A stretch of DNA of 64,000 nucleotides from Bacterioplanoides pacificum. GTDB lineage: Bacteria; Pseudomonadota; Gammaproteobacteria; Pseudomonadales; Oceanobacteraceae. The stretch is taken from assembly GCF_042648445.1 (NCBI RefSeq), contig NZ_JBHRYB010000005.1, positions 980,577 through 1,044,576 of the forward strand, given 5' to 3'. The notes under the pieces were generated by a model. It had not been told where the DNA came from. It made no database searches and saw nothing but the letters and a program-made list of their open reading frames with translations. The position numbers were made by a program, and so were the translations under genes. Of this stretch, positions 54,417 through 63,673 are shown piece by piece; within the stretch, counting starts at the first letter, position 1; each line of letters opens with the position of its first letter.

Positions 54417-55112
54417 ATGTTACGTGCACCCTTTGCAGCCATTCCGTTTGCCCTGGCGCTCAGCGCCGCGAGCCATGCCGACTTTAACGCCGACATTGGT
54501 ATTGGCAGTGAATATCTGAAAGACGGTATCAGCCAGTCACGTGGCCAGGTCGTTGGCCAGGCCGGACTGACTTACCACAATGATCTGGGCCTGTATGGCG
54601 GCGTATGGGGTTCGAATATCGACCAGCGAAATAACAGCGCGCATTCCGAACTGAGTGGTTTTGCCGGCTGGTATCTGCCACTGACCTCAGGCCTGGCACT
54701 GGATGCCGGACTGACCCATTACCGTTATCAGGGCGATGCCGCGTTATCCGGCAACGCCTATGACGAAGGCTTCGCTAAAATCCTGATCGACGACGCCTGG
54801 ATGTTAGGCTGGCGCCATGCAGAGGATTATCTCGGCAGTGAAAAAGCCCGGCGCTCGCTGGAAACCGCCTATACACTGCAAACCGAGACCTTCTCGATCG
54901 AATTTTATCTGGCACAGAATCGTTATCTGGAAATCGACGCAGACACCAACTACGGTAATAACCGGGACGACTACTGGCATGTGCGGTTTGGCCTGGAACG
55001 CAGTTATAACAACTGGGATTATCGTCTGAAACTGGAGCGCACCAATTTAGGCTCACGCTTTGATGCCGGTACCGCGATCACTTTCAGCATGCACCGCTAT
55101 TTTAACTTTTAA
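54417..55112 (+). CDS. TorF-family outer-membrane protein
   Basis: A 231-aa barrel protein with signal peptide ending near SHA-D (about residue 22) and the opening DFNADIGIGSEYLKDGISQSRG, typical of the TorF putative porin family (TIGR02001). Strands end in aromatic residues; the C-terminal SMHRYFNF ends in Phe. A TATGAT -10 lies at 54378 without a clear -35. It is probably transcribed with the hydrolase 21 bases downstream. Confidence 0.88.
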   Translation: MLRAPFAAIPFALALSAASHADFNADIGIGSEYLKDGISQSRGQVVGQAGLTYHNDLGLYGGVWGSNIDQRNNSAHSELSGFAGWYLPLTSGLALDAGLTHYRYQGDAALSGNAYDEGFAKILIDDAWMLGWRHAEDYLGSEKARRSLETAYTLQTETFSIEFYLAQNRYLEIDADTNYGNNRDDYWHVRFGLERSYNNWDYRLKLERTNLGSRFDAGTAITFSMHRYFNF

Positions 55113-55133
55113 CCCGGCAATAACGGAGACGCG

Positions 55134-55949
55134 ATGAATACAGACTCAGCCACCATCGCGTCACCGGCTACCCCAACGGTGCTGGTGTTGTTACGCGGCC
55201 TGATACGCAGCCGTTTCCACTGGCAACAGTTTCCTCAGCAGCTACAACAAACCTTTCCTGACGCCATCATCCTTACCCCGGAACTGGCTGGCAATGGCGA
55301 ACGTTACCTGGAGAGCACTCCGGCCTCGATTGCCGGCATGATGGCGGATATCCGCCAACAGGTGAAGCAACAGTACCCTGCCAATACGCCGCTGACTCTG
55401 GTTGCCATTTCCATGGGCGCCATGATTGCCACCGAATGGGCGCAACAGCACCCGGAAGAAATTCAGCAGCTGCATCTGATTAACACCAGCTTTGCCAATG
55501 TCTCGCCGCCCTGGCACCGCATGCGGGCGGCAGCGGTATTATCATTAGCGGCCAAAGCCTTAAATCGGGAGCAGCTGGAGAATGCCATCATCCGCTGGAC
55601 CATCAACCTTAACAGCGACCCTCAGCTGAATAATCGCTGGCAACAATTTGCCCAACAACATCCACTCAGCCGCCGCAATGCACTGGCACAACTTCTGGCC
55701 GCCAGCCGTTATCGCGCCCCCCGAACGGCACCACAAGCGGCAACCTGGTTGTACAACAGCCTGGGCGACCGGCTGGTTAACCCGGCCTGCAGCCAGACGA
55801 TTGCCGAGCGCTGGCAAAAACCGCTACTGACGCATCACTATGCCGGGCATGATTTGCCCATGGATGATGGCGAGTGGCTGGCGCAGTGTATATTTTGTAA
55901 TGTTGGATTGGGGCAAAACACCACTAAGAATCAACAGAGCAATCCTTAA
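55134..55949 (+). CDS. Alpha/beta hydrolase
   Basis: A 271-aa hydrolase: LLRGLIRSRFHW at the oxyanion region, nucleophile in VAISMGAMIA, and a late His in HYAGHDLPMDDG. The nucleophile motif is S-M-G-A rather than S-M-G-G. Substrate unknown. Close spacing after the porin gene suggests one transcript. Confidence 0.88.
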   Translation: MNTDSATIASPATPTVLVLLRGLIRSRFHWQQFPQQLQQTFPDAIILTPELAGNGERYLESTPASIAGMMADIRQQVKQQYPANTPLTLVAISMGAMIATEWAQQHPEEIQQLHLINTSFANVSPPWHRMRAAAVLSLAAKALNREQLENAIIRWTINLNSDPQLNNRWQQFAQQHPLSRRNALAQLLAASRYRAPRTAPQAATWLYNSLGDRLVNPACSQTIAERWQKPLLTHHYAGHDLPMDDGEWLAQCIFCNVGLGQNTTKNQQSNP

Positions 55950-56290
55950 CAACGCAAATCTCTAACGCATATCGGCGTACCAACTTCTCGGCAACACTTC
56001 CGGCAGCCTGACTTACTTACGCCATTACAGAAAACACGTAAAAATTCCGAAGGTGCTCTCTGGAATCTCCCTGTATTTTTAAACAAAAAAGTGTCTGGCG
56101 GCGATTCACATTGAGAGTATTAACAGCATTGCAAGCATGTTATTAATGAGTGAATTTTTAAGAAAAAGGCATGGTTATTTTCAGAGATATGATTATAATA
56201 TCTTTAATTTTTTATGCTGAATTTTTCAACAATGAAAAACTCACACACTAAGAATTATAAATGCTCACACCACCCACAGGAGTATTCATT
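55950..56290. other. Intergenic boundary where base composition drops
   Basis: About 340 bases without a recognised gene. The first half keeps the GC of the core genome; from about 56100 the sequence is strongly AT-rich and remains so into the toxin-immunity array. I see no tRNA, IS end or attachment-site repeat, but this is the left border of the accessory block. Confidence 0.5.
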
Positions 56291-56692
56291 ATGTTTTCTA
56301 ATATTACGCGAATAAATTCCGAAGGAAATTCAATAAAAGTTAATAGCATTGGAATCCAACAAGAAAAGTGCTTTGGATTATCCTGGGGGAGTAAAAAAAT
56401 ATTTTTTGACAACTCTATAACTGCAACCTCAATCAATAACGATCAATATCTTCTGATTATTGAATCAACCTCACCAGAAACACTCATCGTATTAAAGCCT
56501 GACTCCAGTGAGTTATTTTCGCTACACCCACCAAAACTAAACGGTAAATATTTAAATTTTCTATACCCTCAAATACATAAAATCGATAGAAAACTAGTAG
56601 GACTAGTATTCACAGACGGAAAGATTGACTATAAAACATCTTTCTCCTTAGAAAATCCGTCTTATGACAAACTCATAGAAGTGCCTAAATAA
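56291..56692 (+). CDS. AT-rich hypothetical protein beside toxin array
   Basis: A 133-aa protein (MFSNITRINSEGNSIKVNSI...) with AGGAG 10 bases before ATG 56291; an in-frame ATG at 56261 lacks a ribosome site. Its codon use and AT content match the immunity genes rather than the core genome. It is plus-strand, convergent with the array. Beta-rich composition and no membrane segment. It could be a stray immunity protein; I do not recognise it. Confidence 0.6.
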   Translation: MFSNITRINSEGNSIKVNSIGIQQEKCFGLSWGSKKIFFDNSITATSINNDQYLLIIESTSPETLIVLKPDSSELFSLHPPKLNGKYLNFLYPQIHKIDRKLVGLVFTDGKIDYKTSFSLENPSYDKLIEVPK

Positions 56693-56923
56693 TAAAAAAT
56701 AGTCGTTTAAAAATAAAAAAGACTTATAGATCAAAATTTGGCATAACTTAATTACCACAGAAAACCCACCAACCAAAAAATTTAAGTCTGTAGCACATAT
56801 CAATACAACTACATGCCAAGTTTTGAGAGCGCAACCCCAGCCACACATTGCATTGCCGTCAAGAATGTGCTCACGATACCAGGAAGAAACAAGGTCTACA
56901 TAGTCATCTGTTCTGTCTAACAT
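56648..56923 (-). CDS. Small ORF after immunity gene A, probably degenerate
   Basis: A 91-codon frame whose ATG directly follows the stop of immunity gene A (TAA-ATG). The first 40 residues (MLDRTDDYVDLVSSWYREHI...) look protein-like; the remainder is a Phe/Leu/Ile-rich run typical of translated AT-rich non-coding DNA, and it overlaps the convergent gene by 45 bases. A frameshifted or truncated remnant is likely. Confidence 0.3.
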   Translation of the reverse strand: MLDRTDDYVDLVSSWYREHILDGNAMCGWGCALKTWHVVVLICATDLNFLVGGFSVVIKLCQILIYKSFLFLNDYFLLFRHFYEFVIRRIF

Positions 56924-57397
56924 TTATCCAACAACCACATCGTACAAACAGTCAGGTGGCGCACATTCTTCAAAATCTGCAAGTATCTTAGATTCTAACT
57001 GCGCAAGATTTACAGTTTTCACCTCTTCTATCTGACTACTATCCGTTATGGCTACGACGAAACGCGTTGCTTTAGCTTCCTGAATCATAGTCATAAGAAA
57101 ATCTATCAACAATTGCAGGCGTGCTTTACCCTTACAAGGAAAACCAATATCAGTATCCAATGCATAATCTACGTAATCGGTCAGATAGCTAGTGTTTGTT
57201 TTTCCCGGCTTATCTCCGACAACAAAAGCTATACAGCTTTCAGTATCAATAGGAGCCATCCGCTCTGGATAGTTATATAACTCAGAGACGAGTATCGACT
57301 TAACCCCAATACCTGTTTTCTCTTCAAGAAATTTAAAGAACAAGTCTTTGTTTGAAACTTCGGAGCCTTCAAAATAGCCATAAACTTCGTTTGACAT
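56924..57397 (-). CDS. Predicted immunity protein of toxin module A
   Basis: A 157-aa acidic soluble protein that starts 8 bases after the toxin A stop with ribosome site AGGTGAT. Position, size, acidity and AT-rich codon use are those of an immunity protein that neutralises the neighbouring toxin in the producing cell. It contains TDIGFPCKGKARLQLLIDFL and FVVAITDSSQIEEV. I do not recognise the family. Confidence 0.75.
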   Translation of the reverse strand: MSNEVYGYFEGSEVSNKDLFFKFLEEKTGIGVKSILVSELYNYPERMAPIDTESCIAFVVGDKPGKTNTSYLTDYVDYALDTDIGFPCKGKARLQLLIDFLMTMIQEAKATRFVVAITDSSQIEEVKTVNLAQLESKILADFEECAPPDCLYDVVVG

Positions 57398-57405
57398 ATC
57401 ATCAC

Positions 57406-60399
57406 CTATTCACTGATCCATGGACCTACAGGTTTACCGCTACGATCCAACTCTCGATATTTTTTACCGGTCGGTCCTCGATCACTCCAATCGACTCCAT
57501 GCTCATGTGGAACTGAACGACCATCAGCACCACGGCCTAGCTGACCATGAGTACGTTGCTGCCCATAATCCTCTCTTGAGAACATTCTTCCTTTTTCATC
57601 ATAGTAAGTAATACTCTTACTTCCATCTGGACGGGTTTGCTCATGAATAGAATTTGGCTGGTTTGTTTTGGGTGCACCAGCAGTCTTATTCCCTCCAGTT
57701 ACTTGAGTGTGAGGGGTATTTACCTTCGTTGCAACATCAACCGGCTTAGCTTGTTCAAAGCCCGGTGCGCTCGTTTGAGGCTTAGGCTTCAGAGGTCGAC
57801 TACCAGTCACCTCTAAATTATCAAACGCATCGTTTCGATCCTCAAACTCAAACTGCTTAACACCACCCGGTAATGTACGATCTAGTTTTTCATCGTACAT
57901 TTCTCTGGCACTGCCGGAGTTTCCTTTGATCGGCCCTGTTGGTTGCATCGTGATAACATGCAGGTTTTCAACATCATCATCTTTCCAATCCTTTTTAACC
58001 GCTGTTAAGTCACGTGCCTCTTGTACAGTTTCAGGCAATCTGTCTTTACTTGCCCATCCACCGATAGCTGGCTTACCAGCAGCAATCGCTTCTAGTTGAC
58101 CTTCGGTCACAATCATTTCTAATTGATTGTTATCACCCGGAAGCAGAGTTTCATTGGTAACCGTTGTATTATCACTCCAGGCTGGTTCTTTATTATTCTC
58201 AGCCATAGAGTTATTTACAGACTCAGAAGAGTTTCTGTTATGTACAACGGCATCATTAGTTGGAGCATTTTGCCCCACCATTTCAGCATCACCGATCGCA
58301 CTACCATTATTCCCTGATGGTAAATCAGCTTTAGTTGCTACTTTGTCGTAGATATCTCCGGCCTGCTTCAAGCCAACTTTCGCTGCAGCACTCTCAACTA
58401 CTGCAACCCCAACGGTTTTCGCAAGCTCTACCGAGGCATTTCTGTCACCCTGATGTGTGTCAGAACTAAAGGAATCCTGAACACGCTGACCATTTTTATA
58501 CTCATGGTCACCAACAATTTTTTCCAGACCTTCTTTCGCCTCAATTCCACCAAAAGTCGCCAACGCAACACCTGCTGGCACGGCCGCACAGCTAATCCCC
58601 AGAGATGGGCCACAACCTGCCACACCACCACCGGTTATGAGGCCCCCACCAACAACACCGGCAACACCGCCCGCTGCCTGTGCTGCGCCATCTGCTTTAG
58701 CCACCAATTTTTCAGCGCTATCAATACCATCATTGATCACATCCCCTGCACCATACTGAAACTGCTGTTCATCGCTGACTTCAGTACGCGTCGTCGCAAG
58801 GAAGTTATTCGTAATTTCCGTTTCTTCCTGAGCAACCGTACTAACCCCTAAATCGTCAAGCGTAGCCAAAATATCAACGCCTTCCGTAGCCTTAATACTT
58901 TCTCCTTCTGCTTGCAGAGCGCTTAGCTTTTCATATAAAGGATCATTCTCTGAAACACCTGCTGCGCACTGTACTTCTGCGCAGGCTAAAGCATCTAAAC
59001 GCTCTAACTGCAGTTGTTTGTCTGCATCATTGCTATCGCTGCGATTGATTTTATCCCGCGCTTTATCCAGCATACTGGCTTCATTGCGATTCAGCTGGCG
59101 AGCTTTGAGGTCGTTGTTGTTAATGGCGGCGATCTGCTGGGTGCCACGCTGAACGTTGGCGCTGTTACGATTGGCATTATTCCAGTCTTGCTGGCTGCTA
59201 CTGCCCTGAGTGCTTTGCCCAGCCAGGCCACTGTAGGCTTCCCAGACTTCTCCTGCACGATCACCACGATTCGTCGCCAATGTCGTTTGATCATCGCGGC
59301 TAAGCCCACCTGCCTGGCCATTCTGAGCCATTTCATGACGAGCCTGCTCATGCACCAGCGTTGATACGGTGTCGGTACTATTGGTCATATCGGTGTTGTC
59401 GATATTGACGTAAATACCGTCACCATTTTCGTGATACGCACCTTCAACCTCGGTTTTGTTGACGGCGGTGCTGTCGATAGCGAGGGTGTTATCCTGCAGT
59501 TGCGAGCCATCGTAAAGCGAGATGTCTGCGCCGTTTTCCAGCCCCTGAGCATCGGTCAGTGCATCGCTCAGATTTTGCAGACCTTCTTCACTGCCTTCTG
59601 CACCTTCGTCACCACGAAGTTTAGCCTGCTGCGCTTCGTCCGCAGCTTGTTTCGCCAGGACTTTACGATCAGTGGCGTAATCGTCAACACGCTCAAACAC
59701 ATCAGTCGCGCCCAGATCAGTTGTGGCAACATCTTCGATGGTTTGTCCAATTTCCTGTGCATGCTGCGAACTGTCGACAAAGTCTTTAGCAATAGAAGAA
59801 CGCCCTTCCTCACTCGCCAACCGATGATCCACGGTCACTGTGGCATCCAGCCCTGCGGTTTGCTGGTCTTTGGTAATTTCCTGGCTGCTGTTCAGGTCGC
59901 GATTTGTATCGGCCAGGTCATGTGCAGCACCGTCCTTCTTCGTGACATTGCCCCCACCTAAAGTTGCAAAGGTGGTTTGCTCACGTTCATGGCCATTACT
60001 GGTTAAACCAACGGTGGTACTGCCGGTTCCCGAATAACCACTGGTGCTGACATTAAAGCCATCACTTTGGCTGTGATTTTTATCCTGGATGTCTTCGACG
60101 ATGAGTTCGTCGGTGATGAGCGTCAGGTTGTTGTTATCGGTTAATGTTCCGTCTTCGTTTCTTGTAGCGCTGGCAACCACTGCACCGCGCACAGTGGTTT
60201 TATCGGCGCTGATATTTACTTCGCCTGTTCCACTGCTGCCGCCAATAAGCGTTGTCTGCGAGTTCACCCATTGTGAGTCAGAGTTGCTGTTGTTCTGGTT
60301 TGCACCAAAACTACCCGGGCTCAAATCCGCGTCTGCACCAAAGTTACCGCTGACGTTGTAGCCTTCGGTTTTACTGCTGGATGTGGCAACGTCCTGCAC
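57406..60399 (-). CDS. Orphan toxin module A: stalk fragment, pre-toxin and toxin
   Basis: A 997-aa frame from a GTG; the frame is open up to a TAA at 60682-60684 and no true start with signal peptide exists, so it is a displaced 3' piece of a CdiA/haemagglutinin-repeat gene. Residues 1-200 are the Asn/Ser/Thr-rich stalk shared with module B. Residues 345-356 carry VHEQARHEMA, an HE-x3-H variant. A Gly-rich hydrophobic stretch (GGVAGVVGGGLITGGG) follows, then IVTEGQLEAIAAGKP...GGWASKD, a domain seen in polymorphic toxins. The last 85 residues have RTHGQLGRG and VPHEHGVDW, the likely toxin domain. Expression and delivery are uncertain. Confidence 0.7.
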   Translation of the reverse strand: MQDVATSSSKTEGYNVSGNFGADADLSPGSFGANQNNSNSDSQWVNSQTTLIGGSSGTGEVNISADKTTVRGAVVASATRNEDGTLTDNNNLTLITDELIVEDIQDKNHSQSDGFNVSTSGYSGTGSTTVGLTSNGHEREQTTFATLGGGNVTKKDGAAHDLADTNRDLNSSQEITKDQQTAGLDATVTVDHRLASEEGRSSIAKDFVDSSQHAQEIGQTIEDVATTDLGATDVFERVDDYATDRKVLAKQAADEAQQAKLRGDEGAEGSEEGLQNLSDALTDAQGLENGADISLYDGSQLQDNTLAIDSTAVNKTEVEGAYHENGDGIYVNIDNTDMTNSTDTVSTLVHEQARHEMAQNGQAGGLSRDDQTTLATNRGDRAGEVWEAYSGLAGQSTQGSSSQQDWNNANRNSANVQRGTQQIAAINNNDLKARQLNRNEASMLDKARDKINRSDSNDADKQLQLERLDALACAEVQCAAGVSENDPLYEKLSALQAEGESIKATEGVDILATLDDLGVSTVAQEETEITNNFLATTRTEVSDEQQFQYGAGDVINDGIDSAEKLVAKADGAAQAAGGVAGVVGGGLITGGGVAGCGPSLGISCAAVPAGVALATFGGIEAKEGLEKIVGDHEYKNGQRVQDSFSSDTHQGDRNASVELAKTVGVAVVESAAAKVGLKQAGDIYDKVATKADLPSGNNGSAIGDAEMVGQNAPTNDAVVHNRNSSESVNNSMAENNKEPAWSDNTTVTNETLLPGDNNQLEMIVTEGQLEAIAAGKPAIGGWASKDRLPETVQEARDLTAVKKDWKDDDVENLHVITMQPTGPIKGNSGSAREMYDEKLDRTLPGGVKQFEFEDRNDAFDNLEVTGSRPLKPKPQTSAPGFEQAKPVDVATKVNTPHTQVTGGNKTAGAPKTNQPNSIHEQTRPDGSKSITYYDEKGRMFSREDYGQQRTHGQLGRGADGRSVPHEHGVDWSDRGPTGKKYRELDRSGKPVGPWISE

Positions 60400-60780
60400 A
60401 CTTTCAATCAGCAGATTGCTGGTTTCAATATCGATATCGCCCGCGATTTCAACATTGGCTCCCGACAGCGTCAGGTTCTCACTATTGCTGCTCAGGCTAC
60501 CGGCGTTAATGGTGCTGTTGATATGAGTTTTGCTGTAGCTGTCGGAGTCAGTATTGCTACCACTGGCATTTACTCCTCCGGCCAGGTCTGAGCCGCCCGA
60601 GCCGTAGCTTGCGGTTACTCCGGCGGTGCGAGTGGTCTCAGAGCTACGGCTGGTATTTTCTTCTATACCGGCTTTGATGTTTTAATTGAAAGGGAATATA
60701 TAAAGTGCCCACCTGCAATGGTGGGCATTGATAAATTTTTTATTTTTTAAAGAACGTGGAGCTATATATGTGCCAGGTCA
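59790..60780 (-). repeat. Shared stalk arm, copy A
   Basis: About 1 kb very similar to 62750-63765: the stalk-coding part (up to VDHRLA-E-GR) plus the terminator hairpin and the short CAGGTCAGGCCTGA-like palindrome upstream. Similarity ends inside codons for the pre-toxin on one side and just before the immunity gene of module B on the other. It would serve as a recombination arm. Confidence 0.85.
60706..60727 (-). terminator. Hairpin between immunity B and module A
   Basis: TGCCCACC/GGTGGGCA with a 6-base loop, followed by CTTTAT on the minus strand. It lies 95 bases after immunity gene B and 22 bases upstream of the stalk frame, and is repeated before module B. It would stop transcripts entering module A. 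Confidence 0.6.
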
Positions 60781-60821
60781 GGCCTGAACCACCCCATCTA
60801 ACTAGTTAGTTTTCTATTACA

Positions 60822-61295
60822 TTAATATTTTTTATTTCCTTTAAAAACAATTGCATAGACCTTATCACTAGGATCTACTTTTTCACCTAAAAAAAGAAAT
60901 GAATATTTTTCTGTCTCTATCTTTTTATGAATAAAAGAACCATCAACTGCAATTCTATATGCCGCCGACTCCTGATAATTCTCACCTTGATGTTTCAGCC
61001 AGTCAGAAATACCTTCGTATGAATAGTCGTCTAAACCTTGAATAATCCCCACCGGATTATTATTAACTGGACCAGAATAAGCCTCAATATTCATCTCAAC
61101 AGCCCTTCTTGCAGCCTCATCCGAGTCAGCCCACAAAAATGACCGGACTATATTCTTAGATGACGTTATTAGATATATATCATCAGAGTATTTATATAGC
61201 TTTGAAGATAATATATGTGAATCACAAATACTATCGACCACATCAGAAAGCAACTCTTTTCCGGTCAGTTTTTTCAAAGAAACTTTACCAATCAT
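60822..61295 (-). CDS. Predicted immunity protein of toxin module B
   Basis: A 157-aa protein (MIGKVSLKKLTGKELLSDVV...). Its ATG overlaps the toxin TGA as ATGA and has AAGGTGG upstream; a GTG three codons earlier is possible. The tight overlap means production is coupled to the toxin. AT-rich codon use. Not a family I recognise, but position and size fit immunity to the PD-(D/E)xK toxin. Confidence 0.78.
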   Translation of the reverse strand: MIGKVSLKKLTGKELLSDVVDSICDSHILSSKLYKYSDDIYLITSSKNIVRSFLWADSDEAARRAVEMNIEAYSGPVNNNPVGIIQGLDDYSYEGISDWLKHQGENYQESAAYRIAVDGSFIHKKIETEKYSFLFLGEKVDPSDKVYAIVFKGNKKY

Positions 61296-63148
61296 TTTGG
61301 CCACCTTGATATTTCACTTCTGACATCGCCATTCTCCAACGCCTCCAGTGCATCGTCTTTGAGCTCACCATCCGGCAAACTATTAATCACTTCCCGCGCC
61401 TCATTAGTCCACCTCCTGGTTTTATCATCAGACACCTTTGAAGGATAACTCCCGCCATCCTTTCTATATTTAGCGTCCCATAACACTACTTCACCAGTTG
61501 AGCTGTCAAATGTAATATAGTCTACCCCAGGGGCAGTTACTTTCCCAGGGCCTTGTATCCCAATATGACCACTATCAATTGCCCCCTGATAGCCTCTTAT
61601 CTCTCCAATAGCACCATTAACATGATTTATATTAGCCCCCGATATTCGATTATCTTCTGTGTCCTCTGCCATCATCACCAGATCATCCACGGTGATCGGC
61701 GTTTCCTGATAACCGCCACTATTTGCGTTTGTATCCGTTCCTACCGGTATATTTTCCAGCAAACCATTACCGGTGCTTTCCTCTGACGGGGTCGTATATG
61801 GCCCTGTGTCCAGATCTGTGATCTGATTTCCACCTGTATTACTGTCTCTTGGGTTGGTTTCTTCTATCGGTGTTTCATAACGGCCATCACCAAGGTCGAC
61901 ATTATCCAGCACTGAGAACTGCTGATCTTCGGCTGGAGAGGCTTCCAATATTGCTGGCGCCTGGTCTTTGACTCCGAAAAAATCTTTAATATCATCCTCA
62001 ACGACTTCAAAACCGACTGCCGTTGCAAGAGCTGCTCCCGCCGTCACGGCTTCTGGCGAGGCTACCAATACAGGTACCGCGATTTGTAAAAAATCGTCAC
62101 CTTTACTCTTATCCAGCTGGTTATAGCTTTCTGTCTGGACTCTTACCTTGATACTGTCATTACCCATATGCTGATTTTTATCAGCCATACTGCCATTGCC
62201 GGTTACGGACATGGCAACATTAGTGTAATCACCAAAGTTATTCCCATACTGAGTGGCGTAAATTTCGTTATCTTGTTCGCTGTACTTTGTCTCACTGCCA
62301 TCATGATCATCCATCGCATGGAACATCTCATGCCCTACGGTAGTGACTAAGCCTTCCGTGTCACTGATAAGCGCATCGTTGATATAAGCATTCTGGGTTT
62401 CTTCTGAATAGAACCCATGGCGCTCGAAGATCGCACCGTCTTTAACAACATGATCCTGGCCATCAGCTACCAGTACATTTTGGTAATCGCCTGTACTGTA
62501 ACCCAGTTCGACCATGACACTGCGTGTCAGTTGATTAAGCATGGTTTCTTTTTCGACCGGCGTTAAATCCTCACGCTCAAGTTGCACCGCTAACTCTGGG
62601 TTGTTGGCAATTTCGGATTTGATGGCTTCGTACGTTGTGTGGGATTTTCCGGTTTCTTTAAAGAAGTCAGTAACACCAACACGGTCGGTAGTGGCAATTA
62701 ATGTCACCGTATCGACGATCATGCCTGACTTGGTGATGTCTTCCTGGATTTTCGCGCGCCCCTGTTCCGTGGCTAACCGGTGATCAACCGTCACTGTGGC
62801 ATCCAGCCCTGCGGTTTGCTGGTCTTTAGTAATTTGCTGGCTGTTGTTAAGGTCGCGGTTGGTATTCTCCAGGTTGCGGTCTTCTCCATCACGGTTTTTA
62901 ACCGAGCCACCACCTAAGGTTGCAAATGTGGTTTGCTCTCGCTCATGACCATTACTGGTCAGGCCAACGGTGGTACTGCCGGTACCCGAGTAGCCACTGG
63001 TGCTGACATTAAAGCCATCACTTTGGCTGTGATTTTTATCCTGGATGTCTTCGACGATGAGTTCGTCGGTGACTAGCGTCAGGTTGTTATTATCCGTTAA
63101 AGAGCCATCGTCATTGCGCGTGGCGCTGGCAACCACTGCACCACGCAC
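61292..63148 (-). CDS. Orphan toxin module B: stalk, metallopeptidase-like pre-toxin, PD-(D/E)xK nuclease
   Basis: A 618-aa frame from a GTG, open further to an amber codon at 63563. Residues 1-130 are shared stalk. Residues 273-277 are HEMFH, a full HExxH zinc motif, with Glu 295 (NEIYA) as a possible third ligand; a self-cutting step that frees the toxin is plausible. The C-terminal 105 residues hold a PD-(D/E)xK pattern: Glu 516 (GEIRGYQ), Asp 543 (PGVDYI), Asp 558 and Lys 560 (LWDAKYR), so a DNA or RNA nuclease is likely. The immunity gene overlaps its stop. No signal peptide or start of the large protein is present. Confidence 0.75.
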   Translation of the reverse strand: MRGAVVASATRNDDGSLTDNNNLTLVTDELIVEDIQDKNHSQSDGFNVSTSGYSGTGSTTVGLTSNGHEREQTTFATLGGGSVKNRDGEDRNLENTNRDLNNSQQITKDQQTAGLDATVTVDHRLATEQGRAKIQEDITKSGMIVDTVTLIATTDRVGVTDFFKETGKSHTTYEAIKSEIANNPELAVQLEREDLTPVEKETMLNQLTRSVMVELGYSTGDYQNVLVADGQDHVVKDGAIFERHGFYSEETQNAYINDALISDTEGLVTTVGHEMFHAMDDHDGSETKYSEQDNEIYATQYGNNFGDYTNVAMSVTGNGSMADKNQHMGNDSIKVRVQTESYNQLDKSKGDDFLQIAVPVLVASPEAVTAGAALATAVGFEVVEDDIKDFFGVKDQAPAILEASPAEDQQFSVLDNVDLGDGRYETPIEETNPRDSNTGGNQITDLDTGPYTTPSEESTGNGLLENIPVGTDTNANSGGYQETPITVDDLVMMAEDTEDNRISGANINHVNGAIGEIRGYQGAIDSGHIGIQGPGKVTAPGVDYITFDSSTGEVVLWDAKYRKDGGSYPSKVSDDKTRRWTNEAREVINSLPDGELKDDALEALENGDVRSEISRWPK

Positions 63149-63640
63149 AGTGGTTTTATCGGCGCTGATGTTTACTTCGCCTGTTCCACTGCTGCCGCCG
63201 ATCAGGGTGGTTTGGTTATTTACCCACTTGCTGTCGCTGCTGCTGTTGTTCTGGTTTGCACCAAAACTACCCGGGCTCAGATCCGCTTCTGCACCAAAGT
63301 TACCGCTGACGTTGTAGCCTTCGGTTTTACTGCTGGAGCTGGCTTCGTCTTGCAGGCTTTCTATGGTGAGGTTGCCGGTATCGATGTCGATGTTGCCGGC
63401 GATTTCAACGTTGGCACCAGAGAGGGTTAGGTTGTCGCTGGTGCTGGTTAAGCTGCCTGCATTGATGGTGCTGTTAATATGAGTTTTGCTATAGCTTTCA
63501 GAATCGGTGTTGCTGCCACTGGCATTTAAACCACCACTTAGGGCATCGGAACCACCAGAGCCCTAGCTTGCGGTTACTCCGGCGGTGCGAGTGGTTTCAG
63601 AGCTACGGCTGGTATTTTCTTCTGTACCGGCTTTGATGGC
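63149..63640 (-). pseudogene. Upstream stalk remnant of module B with amber codon
   Basis: Continues the module B frame upstream with the same stalk sequence as module A (KTEGYNVSGNFGA, THINSTINAG), but codon TAC of copy A is TAG here (63563-63565). Beyond it the frame still reads the stalk up to about IKAGTEENTS, then enters the terminator region without any start codon. Confidence 0.8.
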
Positions 63641-63673
63641 TAAAATGGAAAAATGAGAAGGGGATATATGAAA

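Noticed and set aside
57406..63640. VENN pre-toxin motif of enterobacterial CdiA
   Set aside because: Not found in either module; the modules use other pre-toxin types, so I call them CdiA-like only.
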